DNA of 64,000 bases from Echeneis naucrates. Lineage: Eukaryota > Chordata > Actinopteri > Carangiformes > Echeneidae. Positions 48,101 through 60,919 of this stretch are shown in pieces (positions within the stretch are counted from its first letter, which is position 1; every line of letters starts with the position of its first letter). The translations under genes and the position numbers were made by a program. The stretch is taken from positions 23,296,501 through 23,360,500 of the forward strand of contig NC_042526.1 in the NCBI RefSeq assembly GCF_900963305.1, in the 5' to 3' direction. The notes beneath the pieces are model-generated. The model worked only from the letters and a program-made list of their open reading frames with translations, did no database searches and was not told where the DNA came from.

Positions 48101-51100
48101 TTTATTTCTATGGCACCAAATCATCAGAGTGGCATCAAGGTACCCTATCTGTAGAGCAGAGGTTGATCCAGACTAAAGTCTTTATGGCATTGTAAGAGAG
48201 CCAACATATCCCTGCAAGTGACATTGGCGAGAGAGAGAGAGATTGATCAATCCTCAATTTTACGTTGAAGATTTCTGTAAATTTTATTGGAAATCTTATG
48301 TTGGTTTGCAACTATTAATAAATGTTACATCTGATACTTTGGTTAAAACTGCACTGATCTATTATTCTGTCAAATTTTTACATAAGGACATTTTTTTTAA
48401 GTTTAAACTGTGATGTAGCTTCTGGTGGATCTTAGTCTGTACCAAAATGGACAATAGCACATACTGATAGTTATGTCTCGACTTCGCTGCCTCTTCAGGT
48501 ACTGGAGGATGTGACGGGAGAAGAGTTTGTGCTCTTGATGCGTTTGGTGTCTGGCCTGCGGGTTTTGCAGACGGTGCATGGCCGGCAGCAGCTGGTGGAG
48601 CTGGTCGTGGAGCAGGCTTTTCTGGAGCAGGCTCTAAACCCAGCTGACCCAGACACTGTTGACCGGCTGCTGCAGTGCACACGCCAAGCCCTGCCCCTGT
48701 TCTCTGTGAGTAGAACCAATGTGGACTTTACAGTAACCAACATAACTGATAAAACAAATTTTTAGTTTGTGTCCCTGTTTCAGTACAACTCAATTGCAAA
48801 AATATTTCAGTAATAATTACATTAAAATCTGTCATGGCTTTCCTAAAATGTAAATTATTCATATTTTTCTCTTTTCTTGTAGAAAAATGTCCATTCCACA
48901 CGTTTTGTGACGTACTTCTGTGATCATGTGCTGCCCAACCTCAGCATGCTGACGAGTCCTATGGCTGAGCTGGACATTCAGCTGGAGGTGCAGTTCTTGT
49001 TTTTCCTTTTACTGATTGATGCCTCCTGAATTCAAATCATTTATCCCAACTGACTAATTCTGCCTTCGTGCAGCAGAGAGGTGATGTGTGATACCACTGA
49101 TTTTAATTCTTATCTTACACAAAGTAAAACTACATATGGTGTTGCCGATACATTTTACAAAAACTTAATGTGTTTTTGAGAGAGGAGTACAGTTTCAAAT
49201 TATAGTCAGACATGCGCTTTCTTTTCCTCAAATTAGAATTCTCAGTGGCAACAAGAGACTGAAAATAGTTATTCACAGTATAAATAGATAGTGGTAACAC
49301 ATTCAGAACACGAAATATTCCCTATAACGTAAAAGGAAGCATAGAAAAAAAAGTCAACAAACTAAACCCCTTTTCTAGCCATCACTCACCATGCAGCTCT
49401 CAGTGGTGGATGTGTTATTGTGTTGGGGTGCATTAACACAAGTGTAGTTCGCCTTACACATTGAAGTAGATGTGGTTCCTGCCAACTGTTGGGAAATAAG
49501 TCCTGTAAATAGTGAAGTCATTATCTCCTGTGTCTACATGTCTTGTGAAATTATTGCAGACTGGTGCAAACATCATATATAGCACTGTCAGTACTCTACT
49601 AATGAACATTCAGAGATGGAAGCAGACAGAGCTACAAGTTAAAACTCCCCTTGCCGACTGAGTTCAAATTTTGTTTTGCGCGCCTCTTCTGCCTAGGACG
49701 AATTTCAATGCTACCCACACCACGCAGGGCTGTAGCCTACGCCACCCCAGCATCACAGTTCCTTGTACTTGTGTTTGCTCTTATATGTGCTCCGTTACGA
49801 ACAATTCAGGACGCGAACAGCTGTTTGGAATGTAACTCATTCATAATTTGGGAAGAGTCTTTATATTGTATTACGAGAATTGATTCTAAATTCTATTCTA
49901 CTTTTTATCCCTTTATTTGAGAGAGCAGAGTTCCAACAAATATGGCTGCTGGTGTTAGGTCGATACTCCTAATGTCTGACATTTGGTGAGCCGTAGTAGT
50001 AGTAAACAAAGTCTGCATGGCAGCCACCTGTCAGAGGTGTCAGCCAACTGCATGTTGTTAATGGGTCATTAGTCTGCACCACGCAACACTGTTTCTCATT
50101 AGCAATGCGCATTACAATCTGTGTGTGTCTGTCTGTATGTGTGTAGGTGCTCAAGCTCCTGGCTGAGATGAGTCCATTCTGCGGAGACATGGACAAGCTG
50201 GAGGCCAACCTCAACATGCTGTTTACCAAGCTGCTGGTGAGAACCCATCATCCTGTTTGTTGCTGGACATTTGGGAATAAAAGTGGAAATTCCTTTGGAA
50301 ATAAAATGCACATGTTGAGAATACATCCCCCCCACCACCAGATAGATTCTGAGATTTTACTGTTTTCTTTAGCATAACATTGTTTCATACATTCATCTAG
50401 GATGCTCCATTGCAGTGTCTACTCTTGGCCTCTGGCCAGTTTAGGGTAAATTTAAGAATCTGAGGATTCCTTGTTGTTTTGGGAACATCTTATACACTTA
50501 TCTTGGCTCCGTTTGGATTACGTAATTAAACCAACTTGAATCCAATTGAATTCCCTCAGCGAATGCCCAAAATCTTTACGATTATTAACAAATTTTGTTG
50601 GAGTTTCTCCATTTCATGCTCCAACACTGATTGTTAAATGTTGTTAAAATGAATATCAGCCATTTGTGGCTACAGAAATACAAAAAGGTCTCCGCCATTG
50701 ACTTTTCCTGTTTTTTGTTTGCATTTGTCTGCATAGGAGTTCATGCCTCTGCCACCAGAGGAGGTGGAGAATGGAGAGAACTCCACGAGTGAGGAGCCCA
50801 AACTCCAGTTCAGCTACGTTGAGTGCCTCCTCTTCAGCTTTCACCAGCTTGGCAAGAAGTTGCCAGACTTCCTCCTGGACAAAGTGGATGCTGAACGCCT
50901 CAAAGACTTCAAGATCAGGTGAGGGGCTGAAGTCTTAGCTCTAGAAAATTTTATGTTTGCAAAAATGGATTGATAGACTCTCTCACTTGGTCCTCTCTAA
51001 CTAGGTTACAGTACTTTGCAAGAGGCCTGCAGGTTTACATCAGACAGCTGAGAGTTGCACTGCAAGGCAAGACAGGAGATGCGCTTAAGACTGAAGAGGT

Positions 51101-52215
51101 AAAACCCACTTCAGCTCACATGGGACCAAAATGAATATGCTGTATTTGCTACACTCAGTCAACGTGTTGCATGTGCCAGAAGTCCTGCTGTCAAAGTCTG
51201 ACTTTTTCTTTATGAATGATCAGAACAAGATCAAAGTGGTGGCCCTGAAGATCACAAACAACATCAATGTCCTCATCAAGGCAAGTGTGGTGTTAGCCAC
51301 ATAGTGTGTGTGTGTCAGTCAGTCAAAATGACAATTTTGAGTCAGGACTGTTCTTTTAGATGACACGATAAAATGTTTTTCTCATCACTCGTATGAAGAG
51401 AGAGAAGCAACAGTTTTTTACAATTATTTATTTATTTATTTTTTTTAAATAAATGTCTTTTAAACTTTATTCTCCTTATAGGATCTCTTCCACAACCCCC
51501 CTTCATACAAGAGCACAGTCACTCTGTCCTGGAAACCTGTCCAAAAGACAGAGGCAGTAGCGTAAGTCATCCACACACACATTTTTTTTTCATGAACCAT
51601 TCATGCAAAAGCTGAGTGTCCTTGTTGCCCTGTAAAATCTTCCTTCACTGTTCGTGTTTTTAGGCCGAAGCGTCTGGCAGCTGAAGAATTGGGGTCTGGA
51701 GGCAGCACAAAAAAACAGATCTCCCCCCTCCCCCGGAGGGATGCACGGCAAATCTACAACCCTCCCAGCGGCAAGTACAGCGCCTCAATTGGAAATTTTA
51801 CCTATGGTGAGGAGCACTCTGACAATTTATGTATTTGCTTTTCTAAACATGTCATTTATAGCAACTGAACTTTGATTTTGTGAATATAGCTACAGCCATT
51901 ACTTTTCTATTCATCAAAGGTCTATGAAGGATATATGTCACTGTTAAATTGTTTGTACCCCAGGAAGCACTAACAGCTTTATTTTTCTAACTTTTAAACT
52001 TTCAATAGGCTCAGCACATAGTCCTTAAATTCAAGTGATCATTAGAAAAATATTGACATGATACACTGATCCATTTTGTTTTGGTAATTGGGCCATAGTA
52101 AATGATACATATTGATTTTCTAATTTTGTTGTCTGTAGAACGCGGTGGCTTCAGGGGCGGTCGGGGACGAGGCTTTGGAGCCAGAGGAAACAGGAGCCGA
52201 GGCCGAATTTACTGA
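45120..52215 (+). CDS. api5: Apoptosis inhibitor 5
   Basis: Fourteen exons: 45120-45191, 46244-46405, 46605-46698, 47168-47233, 47595-47746, 48499-48705, 48883-48987, 50147-50236, 50737-50918, 51005-51098, 51224-51280, 51482-51561, 51664-51806 and 52139-52215. They total 1581 nt, 526 aa (human 524). It is an all-helical HEAT/ARM-repeat protein. Examples are HKDAYQVILDGVKGGPKEKR near the N-terminus and FVTYFCDHVLPNLSMLTSPM in the middle. A basic nuclear-localisation region (PKRL..KKQ, about 455-472) precedes a disordered tail of RGG/GRG repeats (FRGGRGRGFGARGNRSRGRI) that suggests RNA contact and arginine methylation. The nuclear protein blocks E2F1- and Acinus-linked apoptosis and binds FGF2. 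Intron 11 starts with GC (ATCAAG|gcaagt), a GC-AG intron. Confidence 0.96.
48085..48240 (+). repeat. Dispersed teleost repeat (same family as 12540-12650)
   Basis: Starts tcaaataaaatttatttcta, followed by tggcaccaaatcat, and continues with ggcatcaaggtaccct and agagcagaggttgatccaga, ending in a short GA run. It lies in api5 intron 5. Confidence 0.5.
49000..50130 (+). other. api5: Long intron 7 of api5
   Basis: 1.16 kb without a recognisable exon. A short frame at 49651-49920 is Cys-rich by chance composition and has no homology I recognise. Confidence 0.4.
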
Positions 52216-54280
52216 GACACATGCAAACACATACACAAACAAACAGTACATATTGCTCATTGAGCTGCATCACATCAGGATCTTTTCTGCACCAAGATGG
52301 ACTCTTTGTCACCTTCTGTTTTTTAACAGGTTTCCACGTCTTTTTCACTTTCCAACTAGCACATGCAGGATGACTTTTTTGGTTGTTTGAGGTGGGCCAT
52401 GTAGACTGGGGTTTGGGGGGGGGCTGTGAATTTGATTTCAGGTCTTCAGAATATGAGAAAACGAGTTTAGACTTTTCTACCTGCCATTTCATCATCAACT
52501 CCTTGTATTCCTCTTGGCCCAGACTGTAGTTCAAGTAAGACTTAAATGTATCTTTTTCCCCTTAATTTTTAAAAATACTATTCTGTGTATTTTTGTGGAA
52601 CAAAAGACTGCCAAGTTGTAACTGATAAATATTTTTGTCAGATTGTCGTAGGAAAAGATAAAGATCCTCTTGTTTTGCAACATGATGATGAATGCATTTC
52701 TTTCTACATTTTTATTTAATCGTTTTCTTTTTTATTAGAGCTTTAGTTCAATTGGCTGATTGTGTTACTTTGTATAAATCAATGATGTTATTTCATTGGA
52801 TTTTTATCATAAACTTGTATTGAACTATGACCCTTTGTCCTTGTTTATGAGAAATGTTTCAATAGTTTGTCAACTACAGTACCAACACAGATCAGAACAA
52901 AGTTATCACTCCAACTTCCTTTTTACTCCAGTTCAAACCACTTGTTCAAAACCAACAGCATTTTCTAACCCTAATTCTTATTCATCCTGTTGAACCTACC
53001 TTGTCCTTTCACTTCTGTTTCCATTTGTTTCACTTCTATCTGATAAATGACAACAGGGTCATTTTATCTCAGTGCTGCTCAGTGTACATTTAGAACACAC
53101 GGATGTCTTCTCCACTGTATACATGTCTACTCCCTCACCCTAAGTCCTTGTGTTATGAGATGCTGGGTGTGTGTGTGTGCATGCCAGCTATGAAGAAGAA
53201 AATAGTAGACTCGAGCTCTCCATGATTGACGTGCCTATAAATAGTTGCCATGTGCAGATCAGACTTTATTTTACACGATCTAGTGGTAGAGGCTGTATAT
53301 ATCTATATATAGATGTATATTAGCCACAAGCCCCTGCAGGCTCAGCGATTCAGTTTAATACTGAATTATTAAGTTTAATACTGAATCGCTGTGCTCCCAG
53401 CATTTGTGTGTATAATGAACCAAACATCTCCCTCTCAGCACAACCCAATGCCAACTTGAATTTTATTACTCATCTGGTGACCTCCCAATAGCTCTGCCCT
53501 GAACCTGGAGCCTGTGCTTCATAAATATTTTCCCCATAAATGGATTCATCTGTTTTTGTCTCTTGTAGATTTGAGGTCTGTATACATCCTACACTGTTTC
53601 TGGATGTGAAACTAACCGCAGCCTACCCCTGAATCTGAGGCTGAACTTAGCTGGACCACTGACGCGACACCATGATTGTTATCATTCAGTGTAACTAAAA
53701 TAATTTCTTACTTCAACTGACACTCTTTAAAAAGTCTTAGTGCTTTCTGCATATGGTCTGGAATTAACATGTCCACGTGTGAGCCCATGGGATCTAAAAC
53801 CGGCTCTCAGAAAAATGGAAATGAATGCACAATGATCTGTCAGTGGGAGCTGCAGGTCTGCATGTGGAGACACGTGTGTGCTGGGGTGTGTAGGTGGATG
53901 CTATGGGGGGGGGGGGGGTCTTAAACTCTCTTTTCTGAATCGGGTGAATCAGAGAAACTCAATGGTTTGAACCTTCATTTCATCATCACATCATTAATAT
54001 AAAAGTTGTGCCTTCATGAAATGGCAATAGTTTGTCATAATTACTTTTTGCTTTTGAAACACGCTTCGGTACACACAGAAGAACCTTTTATTTGTGTATA
54101 TCAACTTCATTGTATTGTACAGTATGATTACAAAATGAGAATCATGATAATTAACCTTATATGCAGCATGTTAATGAGCTGAAACGCTCACAAAGAAAAA
54201 TCTATTGAAAAAAATGGATTATGCCTATTAGAATAAATAATTGTATTCATGTGTTACAGATAGCTGATTAGCAACAAAGA
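52216..54280 (+). other. api5: api5 3' UTR and downstream spacer
   Basis: Probably mostly the api5 3' UTR at first; no clean AATAAA could be chosen. It contains a G-run at 53906-53918 and a small repeat structure at 53344-53390. No gene supported. Confidence 0.4.
53344..53390. repeat. Compound direct and inverted repeat
   Basis: The 15-mer AGTTTAATACTGAAT occurs twice, about 20 bp apart. The whole is bounded by AGCGATTCAGT and its reverse complement ACTGAATCGCT, so the segment can fold into a stem. It lies downstream of api5, perhaps in its 3' UTR. Confidence 0.7.
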
Positions 54281-54350
54281 TGATTGTGTTTATAGGTGGA
54301 GGCTCAGCATCTTTCTCCGCTGGATGCTGTCTCCTGTCCCGCCGGTGTCT

Positions 54351-54694
54351 CCCCTCTAGAGGGCGATCCAGACCAGGGTTTTCCTCACAGAGCAACCAGG
54401 TCTATTTTTATCCCCTCTGAACGAGTCACTTACAGCTCTCATGATGTCTTGTCTCTTTGTGTTTGTGCTCTGAGGAACACTGCGATCCGGCCGAGCAAAC
54501 ACCATAGAAGAGGACATTTTGTGTAGTGGTCTTAATATCACCATTATATGCATCAGCTTTCTCTCCCTTTTCATGTTTACCACCATCCTCACCTGCAGGC
54601 TCTTTGCAGATGTACTGTACATCTCCTGGCACAGCCGCTGTGGTGCGTTTAAAGTCTAACTTCCAGTTCCTTTTTCGGGACAGTAGGGGGCGCT
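54351..54694. promoter_or_regulatory. Two CTCF-like motifs
   Basis: CCCCTCTAGAGGGCG at 54351-54365 is a weaker match. AGTAGGGGGCGCTA at 54682-54695 matches the AGGGGGCGCTA core of the vertebrate CTCF consensus. They fall at the boundary between api5 and the long gene-poor region. Confidence 0.4.
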
Positions 54695-54779
54695 ATACGT
54701 CCGAGATAAACCCTCTCCTCATTGATCGTGACCAGGTATTTCCCAAACCAGCCTGCCTGCCAACCAATGCCTGGCTGGC

Positions 54780-54943
54780 ACATGCACTTGGGCGCGCACG
54801 AACACACACACGACGGAGCTGAAAATAATCAAGTGGTGGAGGAGGAGTGGGCGGCAGCAGCGGAAGAGGAAGCGAAGACGACCCTCAGAGAGACACCGAC
54901 GGAAGGAGCGACTGTACGAGTCCATGTGAGAGTAGAAGTGAAG
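54780..54943 (+). other. Putative non-coding first exon of a downstream + strand gene
   Basis: GC- and purine-rich stretch (ggaggaggagtgggcggcag and onward) ending in GAAGTGAAG|gtaaat, a fair donor. It is preceded by a CpG-containing block with the CTCF-like site. It looks like a 5' UTR exon, possibly of the gene whose first coding exon is at 63404. This is inference. Confidence 0.3.
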
Positions 54944-55574
54944 GTAAATCAATAGTCCTGAAGCACTTGGTGGAACTCCTCACTTTATTAACAACCTCTC
55001 GGAAGCCTTCATACTGTCCCCCAGAACACTGCATGGGTGGGTGCCAGCCAGGCTCACAGGGCCCACTGTCACTGTCTCAGTGATGACGTTTCAGAAATCA
55101 TCTGAATGTTTTATTAGGCCAGTTATTCGCCAACTCTAGCTGCCAGAGAGGCTGTGGTGGGAAGGTGCAGCTTTCCTGTTTCCATTTGGTCAGCATGATA
55201 TCTGGAACCTGCAGCATTCAATGGTTTTCCTTATGTTTTTACTCATTTCACCTTGCAGACCTTGATTTTACACTACCAATTGTAGTCAGATTGGACAGTT
55301 GCTCTCAACTTCAACTTTACTGGTGTTTATTAGAATTGTTGGGAAAATGTAGTTTTTAAAAATGTATCACAAAGGGCCTGTGTATAGTCTGAGTCTTTAC
55401 AGTCAGGGAGTCATTCTGGAAGATGTGCAGTTATGATGGATGGACTGGGCTTTGTAAAACAAAACAAACAAACAAACAAACAAAGAAAAGTCAATTGATT
55501 TCAAATGTAAGGCTGGCTGGGGGGGCTTTTCTGTAGTAAAACGGGTAGCTAGGGTTATATCCCTGCCCTTATCA

Positions 55575-55870
55575 CTCACTCACTTACTCACTCATCTTCT
55601 ACCACTTTTTTGTTTTTAATCCCAGCTCACACTGAGTGAGGACAGGGTGCACTCTGGACAGGTCACCAGTCCATCACAGGGCCAACACACAGAGACAGAC
55701 AGAGACCGACAACCACTCACACTCACACTCAGATCTACGGACAGTTTAGAGTCAGCAGTTAACCCAAACATGGATAGTGGGAGTAAACCCACGCAGCCAA
55801 GGGGAGAACATGCAAACTACACAGAAAGGCCCCAGGCCCAGGAACCGAACCAAACTTCTTGTTGTGGGGT
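55575..55870 (+). repeat. Dispersed teleost repeat, long copy (family of 15990-16220)
   Basis: Contains gaggacagggtgcactctgg, acaggtcaccagtccatcac, agggccaacacacagagaca, tacggacagtttagagtcag, gggagaacatgcaaactaca and cagaaaggcccc in order, ending with the ttcttgttgtggggtgacaa box. It is about 300 bp and close in sequence to the copy at 60920-61205. Confidence 0.7.
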
Positions 55871-57599
55871 GACAACATTTTATTCAATTTGAGGTCATGC
55901 ATGATCTGAGATTACATAGATCAGGAAGAAGAAGGCCTATAACTATAACTGAAACATTTGTTATCCTATTACCTGTTATCACCCTTTATCCGTGGCGATA
56001 AGTATAAATAAGTCAGGAAAATAAGCTTGGCTTCATTTCTCTGCCTCCTAAAGTAACATATTGCAGGAACAGCTCAAAGATAATTTTGATGAGATTTGTG
56101 AAAATGCTGCAAAGTTTTGGCATCAGTATCGACTTAAACTGAATCACATTAGTCTTTTGTTGTGTGTTGTAGTTGTGTTTTTTTCCTCTAAGTCTATCAC
56201 GAATGCCCTCCGTGACATCAAGCAGTTTGACGTCGTGCTGGTTGAGAGCTGTCCAAGGTTTCTACCATTCCAATGGGAACTGTCTATGGTTCTGAAAACG
56301 ATTTACTTCATTTGGGCAGTGTGAGTGCAAACAATGCAGGAGGTTAAAATAATCTGGGAAATGATTTGATTGCTGCACGAATTTGTTTGTGTTGAACCAC
56401 ACCCTGGTGTTTAAAGTGTACTTGTAGTGTTAGGTCCACAAGTAAGTACAAAGGTAGATGATTCCAAAGAGCTCGATAGGATTCTCTCTGGGTTTTCTTG
56501 GCTGTTGCTCCACAGAGCGATCAAAGGTCAAAGTCAGCTGAACGGTATCTGCGTTTTGCTCTAAATGGACTTCTGATGGTAGACGTTTAAAACCCAGCAT
56601 GATCAGTTATTTCTGTTCAGGTGTTGCTTTGACACGAATCAAATCACATATTAATGTCGCTGACCTTCATCTTTTGAGTCGCGATGTGCGTGAACTGCAG
56701 CGTCCCTCAAAGAGTGAAGAATCAATGGCTGGGAAAATAAATCAGTTCTGGAAAGGGAACTTTTTCTTCCCAATCATAAAAAAACAAAAAACCCAAGAGT
56801 CCGCCCCCTCATGTACAATGCTGGGAATAGTAACAGCACTGTGAGGCTGTGCTAAATATAGCAGCCAGTGAGTGTTAACATGTCAACTTCAGCAGGAGTG
56901 CAGGGAAGCGGCTGCTGCACGTGTGACCACTGTGGATGTACAGAGTTGCTATAAATATGTATTGCTGTATATTACATGCACCAAACCGGGATTGGTTATA
57001 ATAACAGCATTAAGAATAACAATCATGAAAACGAGCTTTCATTCCTGCGGTCTCACGACAAAGACCCGTTTGGCCAAACTGCGCCAACGGAGGTAAATAT
57101 TCAGGGAGAGATGAACATGTTGGAAGAGAAGCGGACAGATTCCGATCAGCTTTAAGGGAAACGGTGATCACACCGGTCTTTGCCCCGTTAGACCCCTCAA
57201 ATCGTCGTTCACACGCACTGAGATATAGCTGTAGACCCACAAAGATGATCAGCCGCATTAACCCCCCCCCCAACACACACACACACACACACATTGTATC
57301 AACACGATCCGTTGATTAAGGAATTCAGCGTTTCTGAATCGGGGGGGGGTAGTTTATTTTTATCACGGCCGCCTCTCAGAAATAGAAGGCAGTCTAAAAA
57401 AAAACAAACCTCATGAGTTCCTCTCAATCGAAGACGCTTGTGCAGCAAACCATGCATTTATTTGTAATGGTAGGAGACTTTAACCCCCCACCCACCGCCA
57501 CCACCATCTTTAAACTCCACCCCTACCCCTCCCTACTATGTTACGTAATTTAGCATGTGAATGTCAAGAGACAGAGAGAGTCGTGGGGAGAGAGGAGGC
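55871..57599. other. Gene-free stretch
   Basis: No exon, RNA or clear element supported. A C-rich then CA run lies at 57263-57292. Possible regulatory DNA of the downstream gene, but nothing specific can be shown. Confidence 0.4.

Positions 57600-57627
<28 letters not shown>
57600..57627. repeat. GT microsatellite
   Basis: An uninterrupted GT run of about 14 units. A poly-C run follows at about 57713-57728. Confidence 0.9.
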
Positions 57628-57630
<3 letters not shown>

Positions 57631-57981
57631 GTCTATGCATAGCACTCCTAAAACTCATACCCAGGGAACACTGTGTACTATGGTGTCCCCTGAGACTTGG
57701 CCTGTTGATATCACCCCCCCCCCCCCCCAATCCTTTCACGTAAGATAATGCACGCGCACGCGCACACGTTGGTGATTCCAACTGTATAGGAAAACCCAAA
57801 ACAAACAAAACAAGCTACAAACAGTGCACCAAGAGAACAGCTGCCTCCCTGCATTCATCCCACTTATCCGCCCATTCACAGACTTTGGGGGAAGAACTGT
57901 GTGAATGAGTTAGTGGCTAAGTGATGAATGAATGAATGACTGCACGAAATGAGTGAATGAAGAGCAGCAAAGGAAGAAGAA

Positions 57982-57995
57982 CGCAGGGGGCGCTG
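57982..57995 (+). promoter_or_regulatory. CTCF-like motif
   Basis: CGCAGGGGGCGCTG, a close match to the CTCF core. It has the same orientation as the site at 54682. Confidence 0.4.
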
Positions 57996-58348
57996 TCAAT
58001 GGGTTTTCTCTTTTTCCTTTTCCCCTCCTGCAGAGGGAAGTACGACTGCACGGGCAATAACCAGGCATGGAGAGCAAACACATACAGTACACGCGCGTTA
58101 CTGGAGGGGTGCTCGTGCATTCATTCCGTGCGTGGTGCACATGTGACATAGCCGTTCATAAATATTCAGCGGCTCTATTCATGCAGATTCTTCTCTTGAA
58201 GTGGTTTATTGTGTGCAGAAGAGCTCTCCACTAAGCATGTGATGCTCAGGATGGTCGGTGTTTTTTGGGGGGCGGCGGCGGGGGGGTTGTAAATGTAAGT
58301 GGTGGTGTGTCTACTTGTGCATGTGTGTGAGGCATAAGGGGGGCGTTC

Positions 58349-58356
58349 TATAAATA
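58349..58356 (+). promoter_or_regulatory. Strong TATA-like element in the gene-free region
   Basis: TATAAATA within a GC-rich context (ggggcgttctataaatagca), followed by a purine-rich run at 58395-58445. It could be a promoter of an unannotated transcript on +. No reading frame follows. Confidence 0.25.
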
Positions 58357-59034
58357 GCACTAGAGCTCTGCTTCCATTGACATCATTTAGGGAGGAGAGA
58401 TGGAAAAATAAATAGGGGGAGGGGAGGGGGGGAAGAGAGGGCGCAGAGTTCCTTAATCTGGGCTTGAAATTCAAACAAACCTGACCAGTGATCCATTTGT
58501 ACACGCTATCAACAAAAAATATCTCTATGGAAACCTGGGAAAGGGTCCTCCAGACCTGAAACCTCTCATTTAAAGCCTCTCTCTTGGTTTTGGTTGAAAG
58601 TATTGACTGAATTATTATACACAAATATGAGTCCTAAAGTCCTAAACATTTTTATATTCTATTTTGTATATATATATTTTTTTTTATTTTGGCATTTAAA
58701 CAAGGTAGAAGCATGAGGCCAGCTGTTTATTACACCAATAACTGAAGAAACAAGAGGAATAAAAAGACAACAACATGAAAACAGTTCATGTCCACAGTGC
58801 TGTTATTTGTTTGTCAGTGTGAAGGGCCAGTTGGTAAAGTCAGTGGATCCACCGAGTCTCTCTCTTCTCAGTGTATTGTTGAACTCATTGACTGTGGCCC
58901 AATAGTAAACATCAGACCAAAACACCCACTGTTTCCTAGAAAGATTCAGCCTACGAGTTGGAATGGAAAGCCACAAGGCAGATGGGAGGGGACATCAAAC
59001 AAATTAAAAGGACCCGTGTGTATACAACAGGCAA

Positions 59035-59059
59035 ACACACACACACACACACACACACA
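59035..59059. repeat. CA microsatellite
   Basis: About 12 uninterrupted AC units. Confidence 0.9.
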
Positions 59060-60919
59060 AGCAGAGATCCCAGTGAAAAAGACAGGAGCCATCATACATC
59101 CAAGACAAATGTTTTGGAAGATATTGTTATTGACATGCTAAAAAAAAAAGAAAAAAAAAGGACAGGGCGGAGGATCGGAGCTCAGCAGACTGCATGAAGG
59201 GAGCGTTAGTTTCATTTCGTTATCAACACTAACATTTCCGTTCAGATAGGATGACTGACTCATGTGTTTATGTTATTATGAAGGAGGAATGGAGGACAGC
59301 ACACTGTTTTTCCATGTTCGGAGCGTCTTAGTCACACCCAGGATCTCTCTCTGTGTCTCTCTATTTCTGTCGTCAGCTTTGGCACTGACCCCTGAATGCT
59401 GCGTGACTTCCACTGGTGCCGGTGACGTCTTCCATGATACATTTCTGTCTATGTGGGTCCCCCGCCACGTCCTGGAATTGTAAATGTGAAAGTCCGTAGC
59501 CTTTACCTGCAACAGCGTTTATTTACTTATCATTGTTTTCATTTTCTCACTTTTTCCACAGACAGATCAGAGGTCAGCTGCAGCATCAGGGCCTCCGCAG
59601 CAGGACCTGCTTGAGGAAACCCCCTACAGTTTGACCTGCCACCTGTTATTAGCAATAAGGTTAGGGATACATTCACACATCCAGCCATAGACAGAGCATC
59701 TCTCCTCGCTTTTGTTGATCACACACTCCTCTTCCTCCTCCCAAGCAGCACTCTCACCCTCTTTTTTAGTGTGTTTGGCTCACACACACAATTCTCACAT
59801 CAAAATCCTAAAAGGTGTATTGCTAAATGGATACCAGACTGGAGATAGAGCATCCTACGACATTTCAAATGTGTGTCTCAATGCAAGAGGATGAATCATG
59901 AGACCTAAATTAGTGTTAACAGTGAAATATTTTTGCCACAGTCTTCCTCCGTGCCTTGCCCCCCTTCTCTCCCTCCCTCTCTCGTCCTTCCACCTCCCTT
60001 CTTCACTATTTTCCTCTCCCTCTCGTCATGTATCACACATAATATGGCCTTTCTTACCTGCCGTCGGCCAGAAAAAACTAAACAAAAACAAAAACAAACA
60101 ATGACAGCATGGTGATTAAAGTAGATTTGGTTACTTCTCATGGAAGCTGATATGAAAATTAATTAAAAGAAGGAAAGCATATGTGCGTGTTTGCGAGCCA
60201 CTCATGCATCAGTGGCAATGTGTGTCTTAGAGAAAGACTCAGTAGGCTATAATTACCAAAAGCACATGTCTCAGTCATATCACAATAAAGGTAGAAATGA
60301 CTAATGTTGCTCATACATAGAAAGGTAAAAGTTTATGTTCCACCATCACATGATTCTCTGTGGTGTTGCCTCTTGGTTGTGAACTTCCGTTTTGAAGCCT
60401 CCTCCTTGTAATTTATTTGTCATCAATCTAATTTATTTCAAACTACAAGAAACCATGTTTGGAGGAGAAGAAGGATCTGAGGAGGAGTTGGGTGGCTCTG
60501 AACTGCTCTGTAATCTATCCTCATTGGGTTGTACAGTCTGTCATTCACTGCTTTATGGTCTGTTTTCTTCGAAATGGACCATCTTTGAAATGAGTGTCAC
60601 GTTGTACATAAGATTAGATATACATAAGAATGCAGATTTAAGGCAGTCCGGCATTGACTTCACCTCTCAGCCATGGAGACTAAGTCAATTTTTAGTTTAG
60701 ATTTACCAACAACAGACAGGACATACAGATGTTAAATGTTCGCTAGTGCTGACTTCTGTTTCAAAGGTAATTATACGGGTAAGTGAAAGATCATGATCAC
60801 AACAGCACAGTTCCATCTCCAGGGATCCATATCCAAGATGAGTCAGAATCACTGACCCTTTGTATTACACAAATATCCAGTGGTTTTTCATGCAGCGGCG
60901 TGTGTGTGTGTCAGCAATC

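Noticed and set aside
58175-58624. 149-residue open frame on -
   Set aside because: Lies over low-complexity GC-rich and purine-rich DNA and shows no domain. Probably follows from base composition.
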